A stretch of DNA of 64,000 nt from Vespula vulgaris (GCF_905475345.1 NC_066594.1:6260001-6324000), one strand, 5' to 3'. Shown: positions 49,673-62,744, numbered from the stretch's first letter. A program made the numbers and translations. The notes: generated by a model from the letters alone, not told the origin.

Positions 49673-52190
49673 CCGTTGAAATTTCTTTTACGTACTTATA
49701 CTATAAAATTAGTATATTCTATAACATGATATAAATGAAGATCGTTTTGAACACTCTTGTACCTGTTTTCTGTAATAGAATTTTATCCATTCCGCAAGAA
49801 TCCAAACGAAACGATTATACTTTCTACTACTTCTTCTTCTTCTTTTTTATTATTTTTTTTATTTTTTTTAACGACCGTTAGATACTTCAGATGTGTCTTT
49901 CCGTGACTCAACACTGGGTATGTACATCGTAATCATAAGCAGTGTGTACGCTTCAGGCAATCTCACTGACGAATATCTCTTAATCAGATCTCTCGCGAGC
50001 TGTGTTGGCATACTCGATTAAAAGCTTGAAAAAAAGAAAAATAAAGAAAAAAAGGTATTGAAAAGACAGAAATAATAATAAAAAACGAAAGATATAAAAA
50101 AATATATATACATATATACACACATATATATATGTGTATATATATATATATATACACACACAAATTAATAAAAACCCATCAATATTCTCGACTCGTACTT
50201 CGAGCAACAACTAACTAACACAAAAAAAGGCCGGCTATCATTGCCCTAACAAATCACATAATATCACATCGCATCAAATATATCATATCATACCAAATCA
50301 TATCATATATCATATCACACGAGTTATTTTATTACCGCTCGCTTTTCTTTGATTCCTTTTATATATTTATACCGTAGAAATTGACACCTAAGGAATTTGA
50401 TTAACTCGAATTAGATTTAACGTACATGGTAAAACATTGTTTTACCATTGCCAATGCAATATTCGTTACATCTTCTCGTTTAAACTTACCCATTACCTTA
50501 TACATGTATATATATATCTCGATCCTTAGGTGATGGTGACGAATGTGACATCGTTGCTGAAAACCGTTAAGGCTGTAGAGGATGAACACACGCGTGGTAC
50601 CCGTGCCTTGGAATCGACGATCGAAGCCATTGCACAGGAAATTCGTGCACTGAGTACATCGGAAGGTCAAAGGAGCAACGTTACGCCTGAGGAATTGGTA
50701 CGTTGTACCAAGAGTATAACAATCTCAACGGCGAAAGCGGTGGCCGCTGGTAACAGTTGTAAACAAGACGACATCATAGCTGCTGCAAATATGGGCAGGA
50801 AGTCGATAAGCGACATGCTGATGATTTGCAAGGGGGCCGCCTACAACTGTGCGGAAACGGCCGAGCTAAGGGACAGAACTTTGCAGGCAGGCCATGACGT
50901 TGCTATGAACTACAGAGAGCTCCTTCAGGCGATACTTCAGATAGCGTCTAGATCGGGCGACGCTAAGCATACACTACCACCAATATCTCGGAAGATCGCT
51001 CAAAGCGTCACGGAATTGGTGGCCGTCGCTGAGTTATTGAAAGGAAACGACTGGGTCGATCCTGACGATCCCACTGTAATCGCTGAAAACGAACTGTTGG
51101 GTGCAGCTGCCAGTATCGACGCTGCTGCGAAGAAGCTAGCGAGTCTTAGACCAAGAAGAAGTATTCAGGTAAGTCGTACGAATGTAAATTATTTCTTTTT
51201 AATATGTCGTCGATAAATGACGATATTGATTTGGCAGTGAATAGTTGAATAGTAAATGTGAAAATAAAAATATTCTATTATATATAATATATATATACTG
51301 TATATATAATATATATAAATATTCTGAGTTTTATATATATATATACATAAAACTTTCTATTTTTTCTTCTTTTATATATGTATAAATATTTCTTTGATAT
51401 TTCTTTATCTATATGCACATTAATTTTATATAGTTATATATAGAACTATATACAGTATAATATAATAATAATAACACAATTCTAAGTTATATTTATTTAC
51501 ATTTTTTCTTAGGAGGCCAACGAAGATATGAATTTCGACGACATGATCTTAGAAGCGGCCAAATCTATCGCCGCTGCTACGTCCGCTCTCATCAAAGCGG
51601 CCAGTGCTGCCCAAAGAGAATTAATCGCAACCGGTAAAGTATCACGAACACCTTTAACCAGCTCCGATGATGGTCAATGGTCAGAAGGATTAATATCAGC
51701 AGCAAGGATGGTAGCCGCAGCTACTCATAGTCTCGTTGAATCTGCAAATGCTTTGGTACAAGGTGTCAGTTCTGAAGAAAAATTGATTTCAAGCGCTAAA
51801 CAAGTTGCCAGTAGTACCGCTCAACTTTTGGTTGCGTGCAAGGTCAAAGCTGATCCAGACAGCGATAGTACCAAACGTTTACAAGCGGCTGGTAACGCTG
51901 TGAAACGTGCAACAGATAATCTCGTGCGTGCTGCACAACAAGCTATTCAACAGGAGGAGGATCGTTCCTTGATTTTAAATCGTAGAATGGTCGGTGGTAT
52001 AGCACAAGAAATCAATGCAAGATCAGAGGTTTTACGTATAGAACGTGAACTCGAGGAAGCTCGAGGCAGACTCACTGCCATTAGACAAGCCAAATACAAA
52101 GGATCTTCTTTGTCTTATATACAAGAACGTGAAATGTCATACGAAAAATGTACTCGTACCTTCGACAAGAATTATGTCGTGCAAATGTAA
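38139..52190 (+). CDS. rhea: Talin, complete
   Basis: Coding exons: 38139-38277, 38475-38876, 38990-39260, 39396-39899, 40337-40434, 41007-41095, 41914-42372, 42710-44523, 44725-46627, 46746-47492, 50530-51168, 51513-52190. All phases match. They sum to 7743 bases, about 2580 residues, close to human talin-1 (2541). Talin links integrin beta tails to actin at muscle attachments and focal adhesions. Order: FERM head, linker, 13-bundle helical rod, THATCH actin-binding domain, C-terminal dimerisation helix. Diagnostic runs include FFLVKEKMKGKNKLVPRLLG and FTLDFGDYSDQYYSVQTTE (F3) and EEARGRLTAIRQAKYK at the end. The start ATG at 38139 gives MATLSLRISIPEKNAT, matching the talin N-terminus MxxLSLxI. 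Talin is single-copy in flies, where it is named rhea. Confidence 0.97.
40051..40070. other. Perfect hairpin in talin intron
   Basis: TTATGTCA and TGACATAA form an 8-bp perfect stem with loop TAAC. It lies about 100 bases upstream of the candidate alternative first exon at 40172. No known class. Confidence 0.4.
40172..40236 (+). CDS. rhea: Candidate alternative first exon giving headless talin
   Basis: Inside the intron 39900-40336 an ATG with an A-rich context opens a frame starting MEQFLREQQCKHEKWLSNAM. It reaches AAAAA/GTAGGA, a usable donor, in phase 2. That is exactly the phase needed to join the next talin exon at 40337, giving MKK-ATIMQHETSN. The intron left would be 100 bases. An initiator-like TCAGTT lies about 30 bases upstream (40141-40146). 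The product would lack the whole FERM head and keep the rod, about 2163 residues, resembling the calpain-released rod. The phase fit alone has a one in three chance of being accidental, so this is a proposal. Confidence 0.3.
40337..47492 (+). CDS. rhea: Talin linker and rod exons (R1 to R11)
   Basis: Six exons encode about residues 439-2142. The linker has GHMGGAQYTTVSGQVNIAHA, then the rod of alanine-rich four- and five-helix bundles follows: PRQNLLNAASRVGEAS (R2), QVIxAATQCALATSQLVACxKVVAP-type sequence (R3), CVSCLPGQRDVDDAIR, AAYLVGVSDPTSVAG and QTKTVAESALQLIYVTKE. These bundles hold cryptic vinculin-binding helices exposed by force. The long exons 42710-44523 and 44725-46627 are uninterrupted over 1.8 kb each and much richer in GC than the introns. 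Donor GCGAAG/GTAAGA at 47492 is phase 0. Confidence 0.95.
41479..41772 (+). other. Unexplained 97-codon open frame in talin intron
   Basis: In the intron 41096-41913 one frame is open from 41479 to a TGA at 41770-41772. The sequence is not low-complexity. It includes SIEFTNTVFTVYDIVSIMFC, then NQRNSRKIFIDI and the hydrophobic ITLVVHASGIFLMHLFDIFA. There is no good ATG start near its 5' end and no clear acceptor match to talin phase. The hydrophobic and basic alternation resembles fragments of insect gustatory receptors, but I cannot identify it. It could be a nested gene exon, a chemoreceptor pseudogene fragment or chance. Confidence 0.25.
47493..50529 (+). other. Talin intron, pyrimidine-rich, with candidate exon
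   Basis: At 3.0 kb this is the longest intron between talin coding exons. It is pyrimidine-rich at 47700-48300 and 48700-48770 and contains (TA)n at 48497-48530 and 49630-49672. A GC-rich exon-like segment at 48894-49061 is described separately. A weaker open frame at 49357-49519 (DNRRLNNQEQKIRLTVFSA) has no clear splice logic. Confidence 0.5.
48894..49061 (+). CDS. rhea: Candidate alternative last exon of talin
   Basis: After the acceptor GATCTGGCTAG the frame GTC TTA GAA CAA CAG is open in phase 0, which matches the phase 0 donor at 47492. It encodes 55 residues (VLEQQLQQQFVPLSDFGGSD, SDQEEELIRLLSVSE) and then TAG at 49059-49061. The segment is GC-rich with strongly AT-rich flanks, as expected for a real exon. 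Use of it would end talin near residue 2197, removing R12, the THATCH actin-binding domain and the dimerisation helix, and adding a Gln-rich, acidic tail. No clear AATAAA follows nearby, and I do not recognise the tail from other talins. Confidence 0.5.
   Translation, partial: VLEQQLQQQFVPLSDFGGSDSDWFVSDQEEELIRLLSVSESNQPAQPTSDLVLLM
50530..52190 (+). CDS. rhea: Talin R12, THATCH (I/LWEQ) and dimerisation helix exons
   Basis: Exons 50530-51168 and 51513-52190 encode residues about 2143-2580. The first begins VMVTNVTSLLKTVKAVEDEH, identical in pattern to human R12. Conserved actin-binding module sequence follows: WVDPDDPTVIAENELLGAAA, ILEAAKSIAAATSALIKAAS, DDGQWSEGLISAARMVAAAT and SAKQVASSTAQLLVACKVKA. 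The C-terminal helix RIERELEEARGRLTAIRQAK mediates dimerisation. The stop is TAA at 52188-52190. Confidence 0.96.
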
Positions 52191-53256
52191 TTCGATAGAA
52201 AAGCATCGATCTTCGCGTCATCGAAATCCATCGACTTATTTACAAACGCCGTGACCAAATTTTTTTTACTCTTTTTTTCTTTTCTTTTTCTTTTCTTTTC
52301 TCTTTCTCTCTCTCTCTTTTTTTTTCTTTTTTTTTCTTTTTTTTTTTGCAATCAAATTTTGATTTACGAAAAAGGAAAGAAAAGATCAGACCGATACGTA
52401 TTAAAATGTTTAATGTCGTGTTTTATTAACAAAGTCTTGTCGATGTAATCGATCAGATATTTTCATTCTGCTTTCACTCCGTTCATTCCATCAATTTTTT
52501 TTTCCTTTTTCTCTTTTTTTTTTCTTTTTTCTTTCTGTCTTTCTTTTTTTTTTTTTTTTTTTGTATCTCTAGATCGAAACGTTCCAACGTCCAACTTAAA
52601 ATTTCCAGATTCGCGTAAGATGTCACGATTGCTCGTAGATATATTTTATCTTACTTAATAGTTCTATTATTTTCTTTTTTTCTTTTTTTTTCTAATTTTA
52701 TATTAACCGACGTACATTTTTTGTTATATCCATGAACGATTAATATTTTTATTGGGTACGGTAAAGAAAGAGAGAAAGAGAGAGAAAATTAATGATATTG
52801 AAATAAATATAACCGAGAATTCACATAATTTATTTCTCTTGTATTACTTGGCTGATTGAAATCATATTGTTCTGACGCATAACCGTAGTGCGTAGGCGAG
52901 TTTAAACCAATAAGAATTATGCGAGGGCGGAGGATAATGAACATGCATATGCATTTCCTTTACGAACGAAATCGTCATTTCTCTTTCTCTCTTTTTTCTT
53001 TTTTTTTAATTTTTTACATGACCAAATTTTGTTAACTGGTAAAAAAGCTAAATTTAAAATTCATTAAAAACGAAAATTTAAGAGGTATGTACATACTTTC
53101 GTAAAGTTATTTCAAATAGCTAGAGAGATGCTTTTCTGATATTTTTTGCATATTTGCTATTTTCTTTATCAGGTTCAATCATTTTTTTCCCTTTAAAGAA
53201 AACATACTATCATATCCATTAATTGAATTTCTAAACGGTAACAAAAAGTGTCCTTA

Positions 53257-53262
53257 AATAAA
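53257..53262 (+). terminator. Possible talin polyadenylation signal
   Basis: AATAAA about 1.07 kb after the talin stop codon. An earlier site is at 52802-52807. The choice between them cannot be made from sequence. Confidence 0.3.
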
Positions 53263-53742
53263 AGATTATAATGCGTGTGCTTTCATTATTATTATTATTA
53301 TCATTATTAGTATTATTATTAGCTTTGTATATGTAATTGCGAATAATTGTTGCAAATAACATAGACTATAATTAAGTAAGTAATCTATTATTATTGTTAT
53401 TATTATTATTATAAATGATATTAGGGAAGATTTTTTTTTTTTAGTTACCGCCGATTTCTTTTAGCTTTCTTCTATTTTTTTTTTCTTTTTCTTTCTTTTT
53501 TGATTTATTTTAATTTTAGCTTTAGCTTTTAATATAATATCGTAAGAAGAACGAATTAACAAGAAGCGCAACATATCAATGTTATTTTATTCATTTTCTT
53601 AGGAAGCGTGAATTCACGCTCGTTGTCTGCACGTAACACTTTCCGTTCTTTTTAATTTAACACGAATCGTATTCTTCATTCACAGTGCTTTGCTTGTCAT
53701 AGATCAATCATTTATATATATATATACAAATATGATATATAC

Positions 53743-54038
53743 AGAGTGGTCCATATTATTATCTACAATTATTTTTTTGTTCTTTCTCTTTTTTTTGAAA
53801 TGGAAAAAAAAATGTAGAATTCCATATGAGATAGTAAAGAACTAAAGCATAAAAATTGTAATAATAATAATAATAATAATCGAACAAATTTTAATGGCAC
53901 ACATTATTCCCTTGAATTTATTTAAACGACAATATATGTTTAAGATACATTTGAAACTTTTTCTTTTTATTTTAATTGTAATTATTATTTTATAAGAATA
54001 TTCCTTATCAAAGGGATTCCAGTTAGATGAACCACTCT
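53743..54038. mobile_element. Possible short MITE with terminal inverted repeats
   Basis: AGAGTGGTCCAT at the left end and ATGAACCACTCT at the right end are inverted repeats differing at one of 12 positions, enclosing about 296 bp without coding capacity. The termini resemble the ACAGxGTGGxxCA-type ends of mariner-like insect elements. The flanks are AT-rich, so a TA target duplication cannot be demonstrated. No second copy is seen in the window. Confidence 0.4.
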
Positions 54039-55352
54039 ATAATATATTATATGTTTCTTTGCAATTTGCTTATCATCGTTAAGTAATATCTCTTGAGTTA
54101 TGTAGATAGATTAAGATTAAATTCCTGTAAGAGAGTGAAAGAGAAAGAGAGAGAAAGATATATATATATATATACATATAATATTATAAATGAGATCGCT
54201 TATAAATGATCGATTAGTGCAATTATTAGTCTTTCGTAATATAATAATAATCTATGTATGTGTAAATAATAGTTGCAGGTTTTTTTAACGCGAGTTAAAA
54301 AAGAGAAAAAGGAAAAAAAAAAGAAAGAAAACAAAATTGGCTGAATAAAAGTGAAATAGAGCGAGTGAGAGAGAGAGAGAGAGAGAATGAGTGTATGTGT
54401 GTCTTAAAATTTGATAATTATGGCTAATATTTAATTTATATATTTTCCACGTGCAGAGATACGGAACTTCATCGGTTTATCATGAGAAAGTTCAAGAGTT
54501 TGATATAATGTTCGATAATTATGATAAATATACATATATACATATATATATATATATTTTTCTTTTCTAAATGGGATAGAAAAAAATCTCTGTTGAGAAA
54601 TAGCTAATATGAGACTCTTCCAAAACAAAATAAGTGTCCCTGACGATACCAGATATCGAAAAGATCAAAGGTGACATTCATACATTGATATACGTTATAT
54701 ACATATGTGGAAGAGTGCCATAATGTAGAAACCATAACAATGACTAATTCAATCATATATATATATGTGTATGTGTGTGTGTGGGCGTGCGTATGTGTAC
54801 GTATATGTGCGTACACGCGTATACACAAGAGAGCAATGGCTTCTATTATTGCGACAATGCATTATTTTGAGAATATGGATTATATACAGGATGTTTTTAA
54901 TCATATATATATATATATAAAATTAAAATTAGCATTTTTAATAAACGAAAATAAATGAACTTAAGTTTCGATAATAAAGAAGACTTTTAAACATTCCGCA
55001 TTTGTTAATTAAACGTAGGGAAAATTATAAAAGTTAAATATCTTTTTTATATCATTATTTTTTTGTTCTTTTTTTTTTTTTTTGTTCTTTTTTCTTACAA
55101 ACTTAACTTATTTATATATATCATGTTCGATAATATTCTTCGAGAATTATTATATTTTCTTCTTTCTTTTCTTCTTTTTATCTCTTTAACCTACATCGTT
55201 GTCATCGTTGGAATCGTAAGAAGAAAGAAACAATACATCGATGATAGGATTAAAAAAAATTAAAAAAAAAATTAAAGATTTCAGAGAGAGAGAGAGAGAG
55301 AAAGAGAGAATAAATTCGTCGGCAATAAAAATAAGTTGAAAATAGATCCTTT

Positions 55353-57025
<1,673 letters not shown>

Positions 57026-59002
57026 ACTTCTTCACGATGGGCACGATGGGCACGATGTTCTTCGGCAGAATTCGACTGAAAACCGGCACCACGAATCGAA
57101 TGAACAACGTCTCACAGTAAAATAAGACAGTCGCAATAATTATGCGGTCAAACATGTTTTCACGAGAGCATCGATTCACGACCGGCTCTCCTTATACATG
57201 TGTATGTGTAGTATCTCTTTCTGTAGATTATATGTATGTATATATATATATGTATCTCTTTACACATTGATATGTATATGTATTTGCATATGTCGATTAT
57301 TGAAGATCTTTTTAAAAAACTAGAATAATATTTTAACAATTAATATAACTTTCCAATTTTACAATCAATATAAGTTATGTTTATAATTAACAATTGTTAA
57401 AATAAATTTGTAATTACACATACACAGACACATAACATATATTCTGAATGGAAATTAATATCTTTCATTCATTTCTTTCTTTTACATACAAAAAAGCAGA
57501 AATATTCTACGTGGGATAGAGAGTATAAAAAAGAAAAAAAAAAGAAAAAAATCAATAACGTACTCGCGAAAACTTTATTTGATTATCGATATCATATCGA
57601 TTTTGTTCAATTTGTTTCATTTCAATTATCTTCAATTATATTTCAAATTTAATAACGCGTTATTGTACATGGAGTAATGTTTACCTATATATACGATAAT
57701 CAAGTCATCGACACAAATGTCGTATTATCGAAAATTTCTTAATTAAAAACATCGTCGGAGAAATAAAATTGTTATTAAAAAGTAAAATAAAATAAAATAC
57801 AAAATGTGTCAGAACGCTCTAAGTAATGTTACTCTTTTTCTAGACACTTTAGATTCAAAGTAGTTACGCTTGTAATTTTACAAGCAAGTCTAATAACTTT
57901 ATATTTTGAAACAATAAAAATTAGCAAACGAAAAACTAAGAACTTTTGATGCAACCTGTATAAATGAAAATGTGTCTCTTTTGTCGACGTATCTACTAAT
58001 ACGAAAATATACAAACAATTTATACTACACACACACACACACACACACATATAGAATATTTGAATGAATTTCAGCTAAAGCTAAGGGCAAAAAAGAAAAT
58101 TGATATATAGAATTATCAAATAGATAAATACGAGTATTATAACTTTCGATCAAACGTTTGTACGATGACAGTCGTAGCTTTAAACATCCCTTTCGGATTA
58201 TATCGTACAGAAATGGTTAAACGATTCACTTGTTACGTGAAATATTACCATCGATGCTTGCGACATCCAATTTTATTTTATTTCATTTCTTTTTTTTTTT
58301 GTTTTTAATTCACAACTCGCAAATACGAAAGTCGAATGCGGTTTCACGGGAAAAAAATTCGAGCTTCCTATCTATTTGGATTGGCACAATAAATAATCTT
58401 TTTAATGATTTACATTTAAATAAATAATAATTTTCTTTTTTTATTATTTAAAAAAATATACAATATTTTATATATAAATCAATAACAGACGCTATCGTAT
58501 ATCAATATCTTTTATGTAAATATATGAATAAAACTATTAATATTTATCATTGTAAAACATTAATTATTTTCTACGTCAAAGAAGAGCAAAGAAAAATTAT
58601 AATAACAAATCATATTCATATCTTAACTTTTTTTCATTGAAAAAATATTGAAACATTTTATAATATACATATATCAAACAAATAAACATCATCAAGCATT
58701 TTCTTTTTTTCCTAAAACACTTTTTAATATCATATATTCTAAACGTTCAACGCTGATACTTTTCCCTTTTTCTCTTTTTTTTTTTTTTTATTTTTTACAT
58801 ATCGAAAAATTTCGACATCACTTATTGGCCAATCCGATATAACACGCATATGTATACACACAAAAATATATAAAGCTCGTGTATATTATGTTGAAAAATA
58901 TAATCAGATAAAAATTCATGAAAGAAAATTTTTAAACGCTGCGTATCATCCTATTAATAAAATTATATTCGTAATAATATTCGAAGCACGTTAATACATT
59001 TT
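57026..59002. other. AT-rich region upstream of spermidine synthase
   Basis: The spermidine synthase promoter should be just above 57025, but no clear TATA or initiator stands out. The remainder is AT-rich with (CA)n at 58028-58049. No gene is recognisable. Confidence 0.5.
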
Positions 59003-59340
59003 ATGTTAATACGTACTAAAAGACGAGCACGTTGGCAAGCAGGATTGGAGCTCCGTAGTAGACTAACGGACGTATGTACAAGTAACGGCACTTTAAGTGG
59101 CAGCACTTTCTCAGCATTAATGCCTTGGGTAGAGTTGTTATCGGCTCAGCTTGCTCCGTGATAATGATGGTTCAAGCATAAACGAGATAACAAAGGAATG
59201 GTAATGTAAAGATAGCGTCGTGTCGTACACTTGAACCTTGTGACCGTTTATAACCATTCCTTCTACCACCAATGGACAGTGACTAATAAGGGTATCGACT
59301 TTATTAAGGGGCATTGCACATTGCCAAATAGTATATTTGC
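59003..59340. other. High-complexity island with interlocked inverted repeats
   Basis: Within an AT desert this 340-base island has balanced composition. GGTTCAAG (59169-59176) pairs with CTTGAACC (59230-59237), and AAGGAATGGT (59193-59202) pairs with ACCATTCCTT (59253-59262). The two helices interlock in the order A, B, A', B', as in a pseudoknot. Local palindromes CACTTTAAGTG and GCATTAATGC occur earlier. A + strand frame (59003-59161, MLIRTKRRARWQAGLELRSR...) is open for 52 codons but matches nothing I know. It may be a structured RNA gene, an untranslated first exon or a regulatory element. Confidence 0.35.
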
Positions 59341-61528
59341 TCTACGTACTAATATTGACATATGTCCATTAAAATATGATATCTATTACGTGATTAAATA
59401 ACGATATTCAATTGCGAACGGATTTTGAATTTTTTTTTATTGAAAACCAAAATCGACATTGAAGTTGAAAAAGAAAAAAGAAAAGGAGAAAGAGAAGTTT
59501 GATTCGTTTTTTTTTTCTTTTTTTTTTCTTTTTTTTTTCATTTCAACCTCGCAACTTCTTCGGATTTTATATACTTAATTGTTATTATTAAAAAAAGAAA
59601 AAAAACGAGGAAAACATCGATATGATTATAAAGAACGGTCGGTATTAATATCTTTTTTTTTTTTTGTTAATTACATCGGAAACATTTCTTTCAAGCAAAA
59701 CGAAGAACTGTTTTTATTTTCGTTAATACAATATTTCTTTCCTTCGGGATACAAGATTCGAGATATAATTTTCTTACGTAGATGTTTTTCTTTTTTATTT
59801 CTTCTTTTTTCTTTTTTATTATTTTGTTTTTTTTTTTTTAATAAAAAAGAAAAAATAAAAACGTGTTATATCGAACGTCGTTATACTCTTTTATCGTTCG
59901 ACTTTCGAACTTAATTCATTACGTCTATTTGTAGTAACTGTTGACTGGCCTCATCTCATATGTTACAATACGGACACTTAACGACAATGTCGATAATGTC
60001 TATTTAATAGCTTACTACTCGACAATAGTACTATTGATTGATGGTAAACGAATCATCATCATTCGAATACGTGTAAAAATAAATGTTTACAAAGTAAAAA
60101 CTACAATATTTATAGCACCATTATTCTTAACAATTCTACATAACTCTACTACGCTCTTAATGCTACGTACCACATGTGTATATTGAGAAGAACGACAAAA
60201 AAAAAAGAAAAGAAAAAAAAAGGAGGAAAGAAAAAAGAAAGAAAAAGAAAAATTACAATGGTACAAATTAACAATGTAGAGTACACTTGTTTTTCTTTTC
60301 TTTTCACTTCTTTTTCTTTTTTTTTTTATCTTTTTCTTTTTCTTTTTTTATAAAGTCTCTCAACATATATACTATACTATTCTATATAATTATACTATCT
60401 TATAACGTAATAAGGCTAAAATTGAAAGCACGTGTTACTTCTATCAAGGGACACTTTGCAGAAAGATGTATAAATGTCAAGTAAATACGTTTATATGTGT
60501 ATGTATCTATGTATGTATATATATATATACACACACACACATACACACACATTATGTAAACGTTTAAAATAATCTCTCGAATCTACACCATTAAAGAGTA
60601 CATATATTTTTCTTCTTTCAATTTCCAATTCTTTTTGTAATTTTTTATCTTGCCTGCTTTATCCGTCAATTTAAATAATAAATCAGCCGAGTTTCATCGA
60701 TTCGAAAGAGACAGAGCGAGAAAGAGAGAAAGAGCTTTATAATTACTTAACATATATCAATTGACGATGTAATGTGCATGCTTTATGAATCCTCTTTCCT
60801 TTTTCTTTCTTTCTTTCTTTCTATACAAAAGACTTCGACACAAATTTTCACGTTTTGACATGATCGAATTATTCGAATTTATCTTCGATTGAATTTAAAC
60901 ATCGAAATAAACATACAATTTTTAACATTCAACTTCGTTATATAACACCAAACGATAAATAATATCTTACGCTTTCGAAGAAATTTTTTAACGTTGAAAA
61001 GGAAGAGAAGAAAAAAAAAAAAAGAAAGAAAACAATCTCAAACGAGTGTCCTACGATAAATGATTACTTTCACGAGAAAGTTCATACATCGAAGGGGTGG
61101 TGTGGCGAACTGATAATGTATACTTGTCGCAGAATAATAGAATTAATTAAAATACCAATCAGAGAAAAAACTATCGATATAATTAACCTCGACTAATCGA
61201 ATGAATCGTTAAACGTTGTTATCGAGATCGAGATCAAGATCGAAATCGAGATGTACATATACTCCTGTTGAATCAATTCCCTTATGTACAAACGATAGTG
61301 TCTGGTCGTGCGATTAAAATCTTCCCTCTTGGTATCTGTCAGAAATTTAAAAACAAAAAAAAAAAGAAAAAGCAAATTTATTATCATATAAATACACTGT
61401 TGGATAAAGGTGTAATATTATCATATTACATATTACGTATCCTACATATGTAAATATAATATATGCACTAGGAAAGATATATAAATATCATATAACGATC
61501 TTAGAAACACGATACTTTGTTGTACGGA
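59341..61528. other. AT-rich region, nothing recognised
   Basis: T-rich and A-rich tracts (59500-59540, 59650-59830, 60190-60360, 61005-61030), a (CA)n near 60531-60550, and no exon-like segment on either strand. Confidence 0.5.
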
Positions 61529-61612
61529 CCAATCGTCGTAATAATATGTTTGATTCCTGGTCGATCATTCATAAAACAACCAAGAATATCAAACATATCT
61601 AACGAAAATTGG
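61529..61612 (-). ncRNA. mir-190: microRNA miR-190 precursor
   Basis: On the minus strand 61600 to 61577 reads AGATATGTTTGATATTCTTG followed by GTTG, identical to the mature miR-190 known from flies and vertebrates. The loop is short, then comes the complementary arm at 61560-61539 (CCAGGAATCAAACATATTAT), the expected star strand. The stem extends outward to CCAAT/ATTGG at 61612-61608 and 61533-61529. An 84-base hairpin with the mature sequence on the 5' arm is the standard precursor form. In flies and vertebrates miR-190 lies in an intron of a talin gene. Here it is outside talin, on the opposite strand, 9.3 kb beyond the talin stop, and about 620 bases after the stop codon of the minus-strand gene at 62237. 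Confidence 0.95.
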
Positions 61613-61960
61613 CATAGCATTTGTTCCAACGACCGATCACTTTCATTCTATTAAACTTCGATCATAACTTACATGTTCTGTAATCGATTCTCATTATATA
61701 TATAAATAAATATATATATATAGATATAGATATACATGTATATGTGTATATATCGAATACTCACTCGAACAGAAAAAAAAAACGATCCAGCAACGTTCCA
61801 GTAATCATATTTCTTTCTTGTTTTCGTTGCCATTTAAACTCTCTCCTTCTCTTTAATTTTTCTTTTTCGTTCTCCAATATTACGATGATGTATTATCTCG
61901 GTGTATTTTATAAAAAAAAAAAAAAAAAACTATATATATATATAAAATCATAATTAAACA

Positions 61961-62072
61961 GGCTGCATGTTTCGTCTCCGCAAAGTGAATCGTCTCGTGA
62001 CCGGTTGATGTTGGTTGAAAGTAAGGCACGTTGCGGTTCGGACAGGACGGATCTCACTTTTTGTTGATGCGC
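61961..62072 (-). pseudogene. Inverted, decayed fragment of a talin exon
   Basis: Read on the minus strand from 62072, this matches the start of the talin exon at 41914. The first 56 bases align without gaps at 47 of 56 positions, including ATCCGTCCTGTC and CGTGCCTTACTTTC, and encode VLSEPQRALLST as in talin. An AG acceptor (AAATTTTAG) stands at the same exon boundary. Past ALLST the copy has a net one-base insertion before CCGGTCACGAG, breaking the frame, and similarity ends near 61961, about a quarter of the way through the exon. No other talin exon is seen nearby. Read as a relic of an inverted segmental duplication. It lies about 360 bases from miR-190, in the same orientation. Confidence 0.85.
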
Positions 62073-62236
62073 CTAAAATTTTAGATAAACGAATTCTTAC
62101 AATTTTTTTTTCTTACGTTTTGCTATGTAAAAAAAAAAAGATAAAAAAAAAAAGGTAAATAAAAACACACCTTCTTCACGATCGAAGATCGTTGGCTGCG
62201 TTTTTCTAGATCGATTAATCGATCGATCGATCGATT

Positions 62237-62557
62237 TCATCCTGGCGTTTCAATGTCCCGTTTTTTCCCTTTCAGAAAGCTCGAAGGAATAGCGTTTAGT
62301 ACATCACCATCGCCGTATATCTCCTCGTTTATCTGCTTTACGTAATCTGCAAAGCCAATTAAACCGGAACATTAAGCAATGAATACGAATGAATAATTAA
62401 CGATATACAACTGTCACTACGATCATACGAAAAAGAAGATATGAAAGCCAATAACAACAGGCGAGTTGTATTCTCAGAGTTTTTCTCTCTCTCTCTCTCT
62501 CTCTCTTTTTTCCTATTAACAAGAGTTTTTTCAAAAGGAGAGAAAAACTATTCAAAC

Positions 62558-62606
<49 letters not shown>

Positions 62607-62691
62607 CGTATATAACTTATGTATGACAACGTAACAAAAAATGAAAAAAAGATATTAAAAATAAAAATATTCTGAGAAATAAAAAATAGAG

Positions 62692-62744
<53 letters not shown>

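Larger units (their letters stand above)
52191..55352. other. Convergent intergenic region between talin and spermidine synthase
   Basis: Talin 3' UTR is expected in the first part: T-rich runs at 52258-52350 and 52496-52562, with AATAAA at 52802-52807 and 53257-53262. A possible MITE lies at 53743-54038. AT-rich repeats and microsatellites fill 54100-55350. No gene is seen. Confidence 0.5.

Noticed and set aside
59320..59345. GCATTGCACATTGCC, resembling a miR-25/92 seed
   Set aside because: Only the seed-like ATTGCAC matches; the rest of the mature sequence and a proper hairpin are absent.
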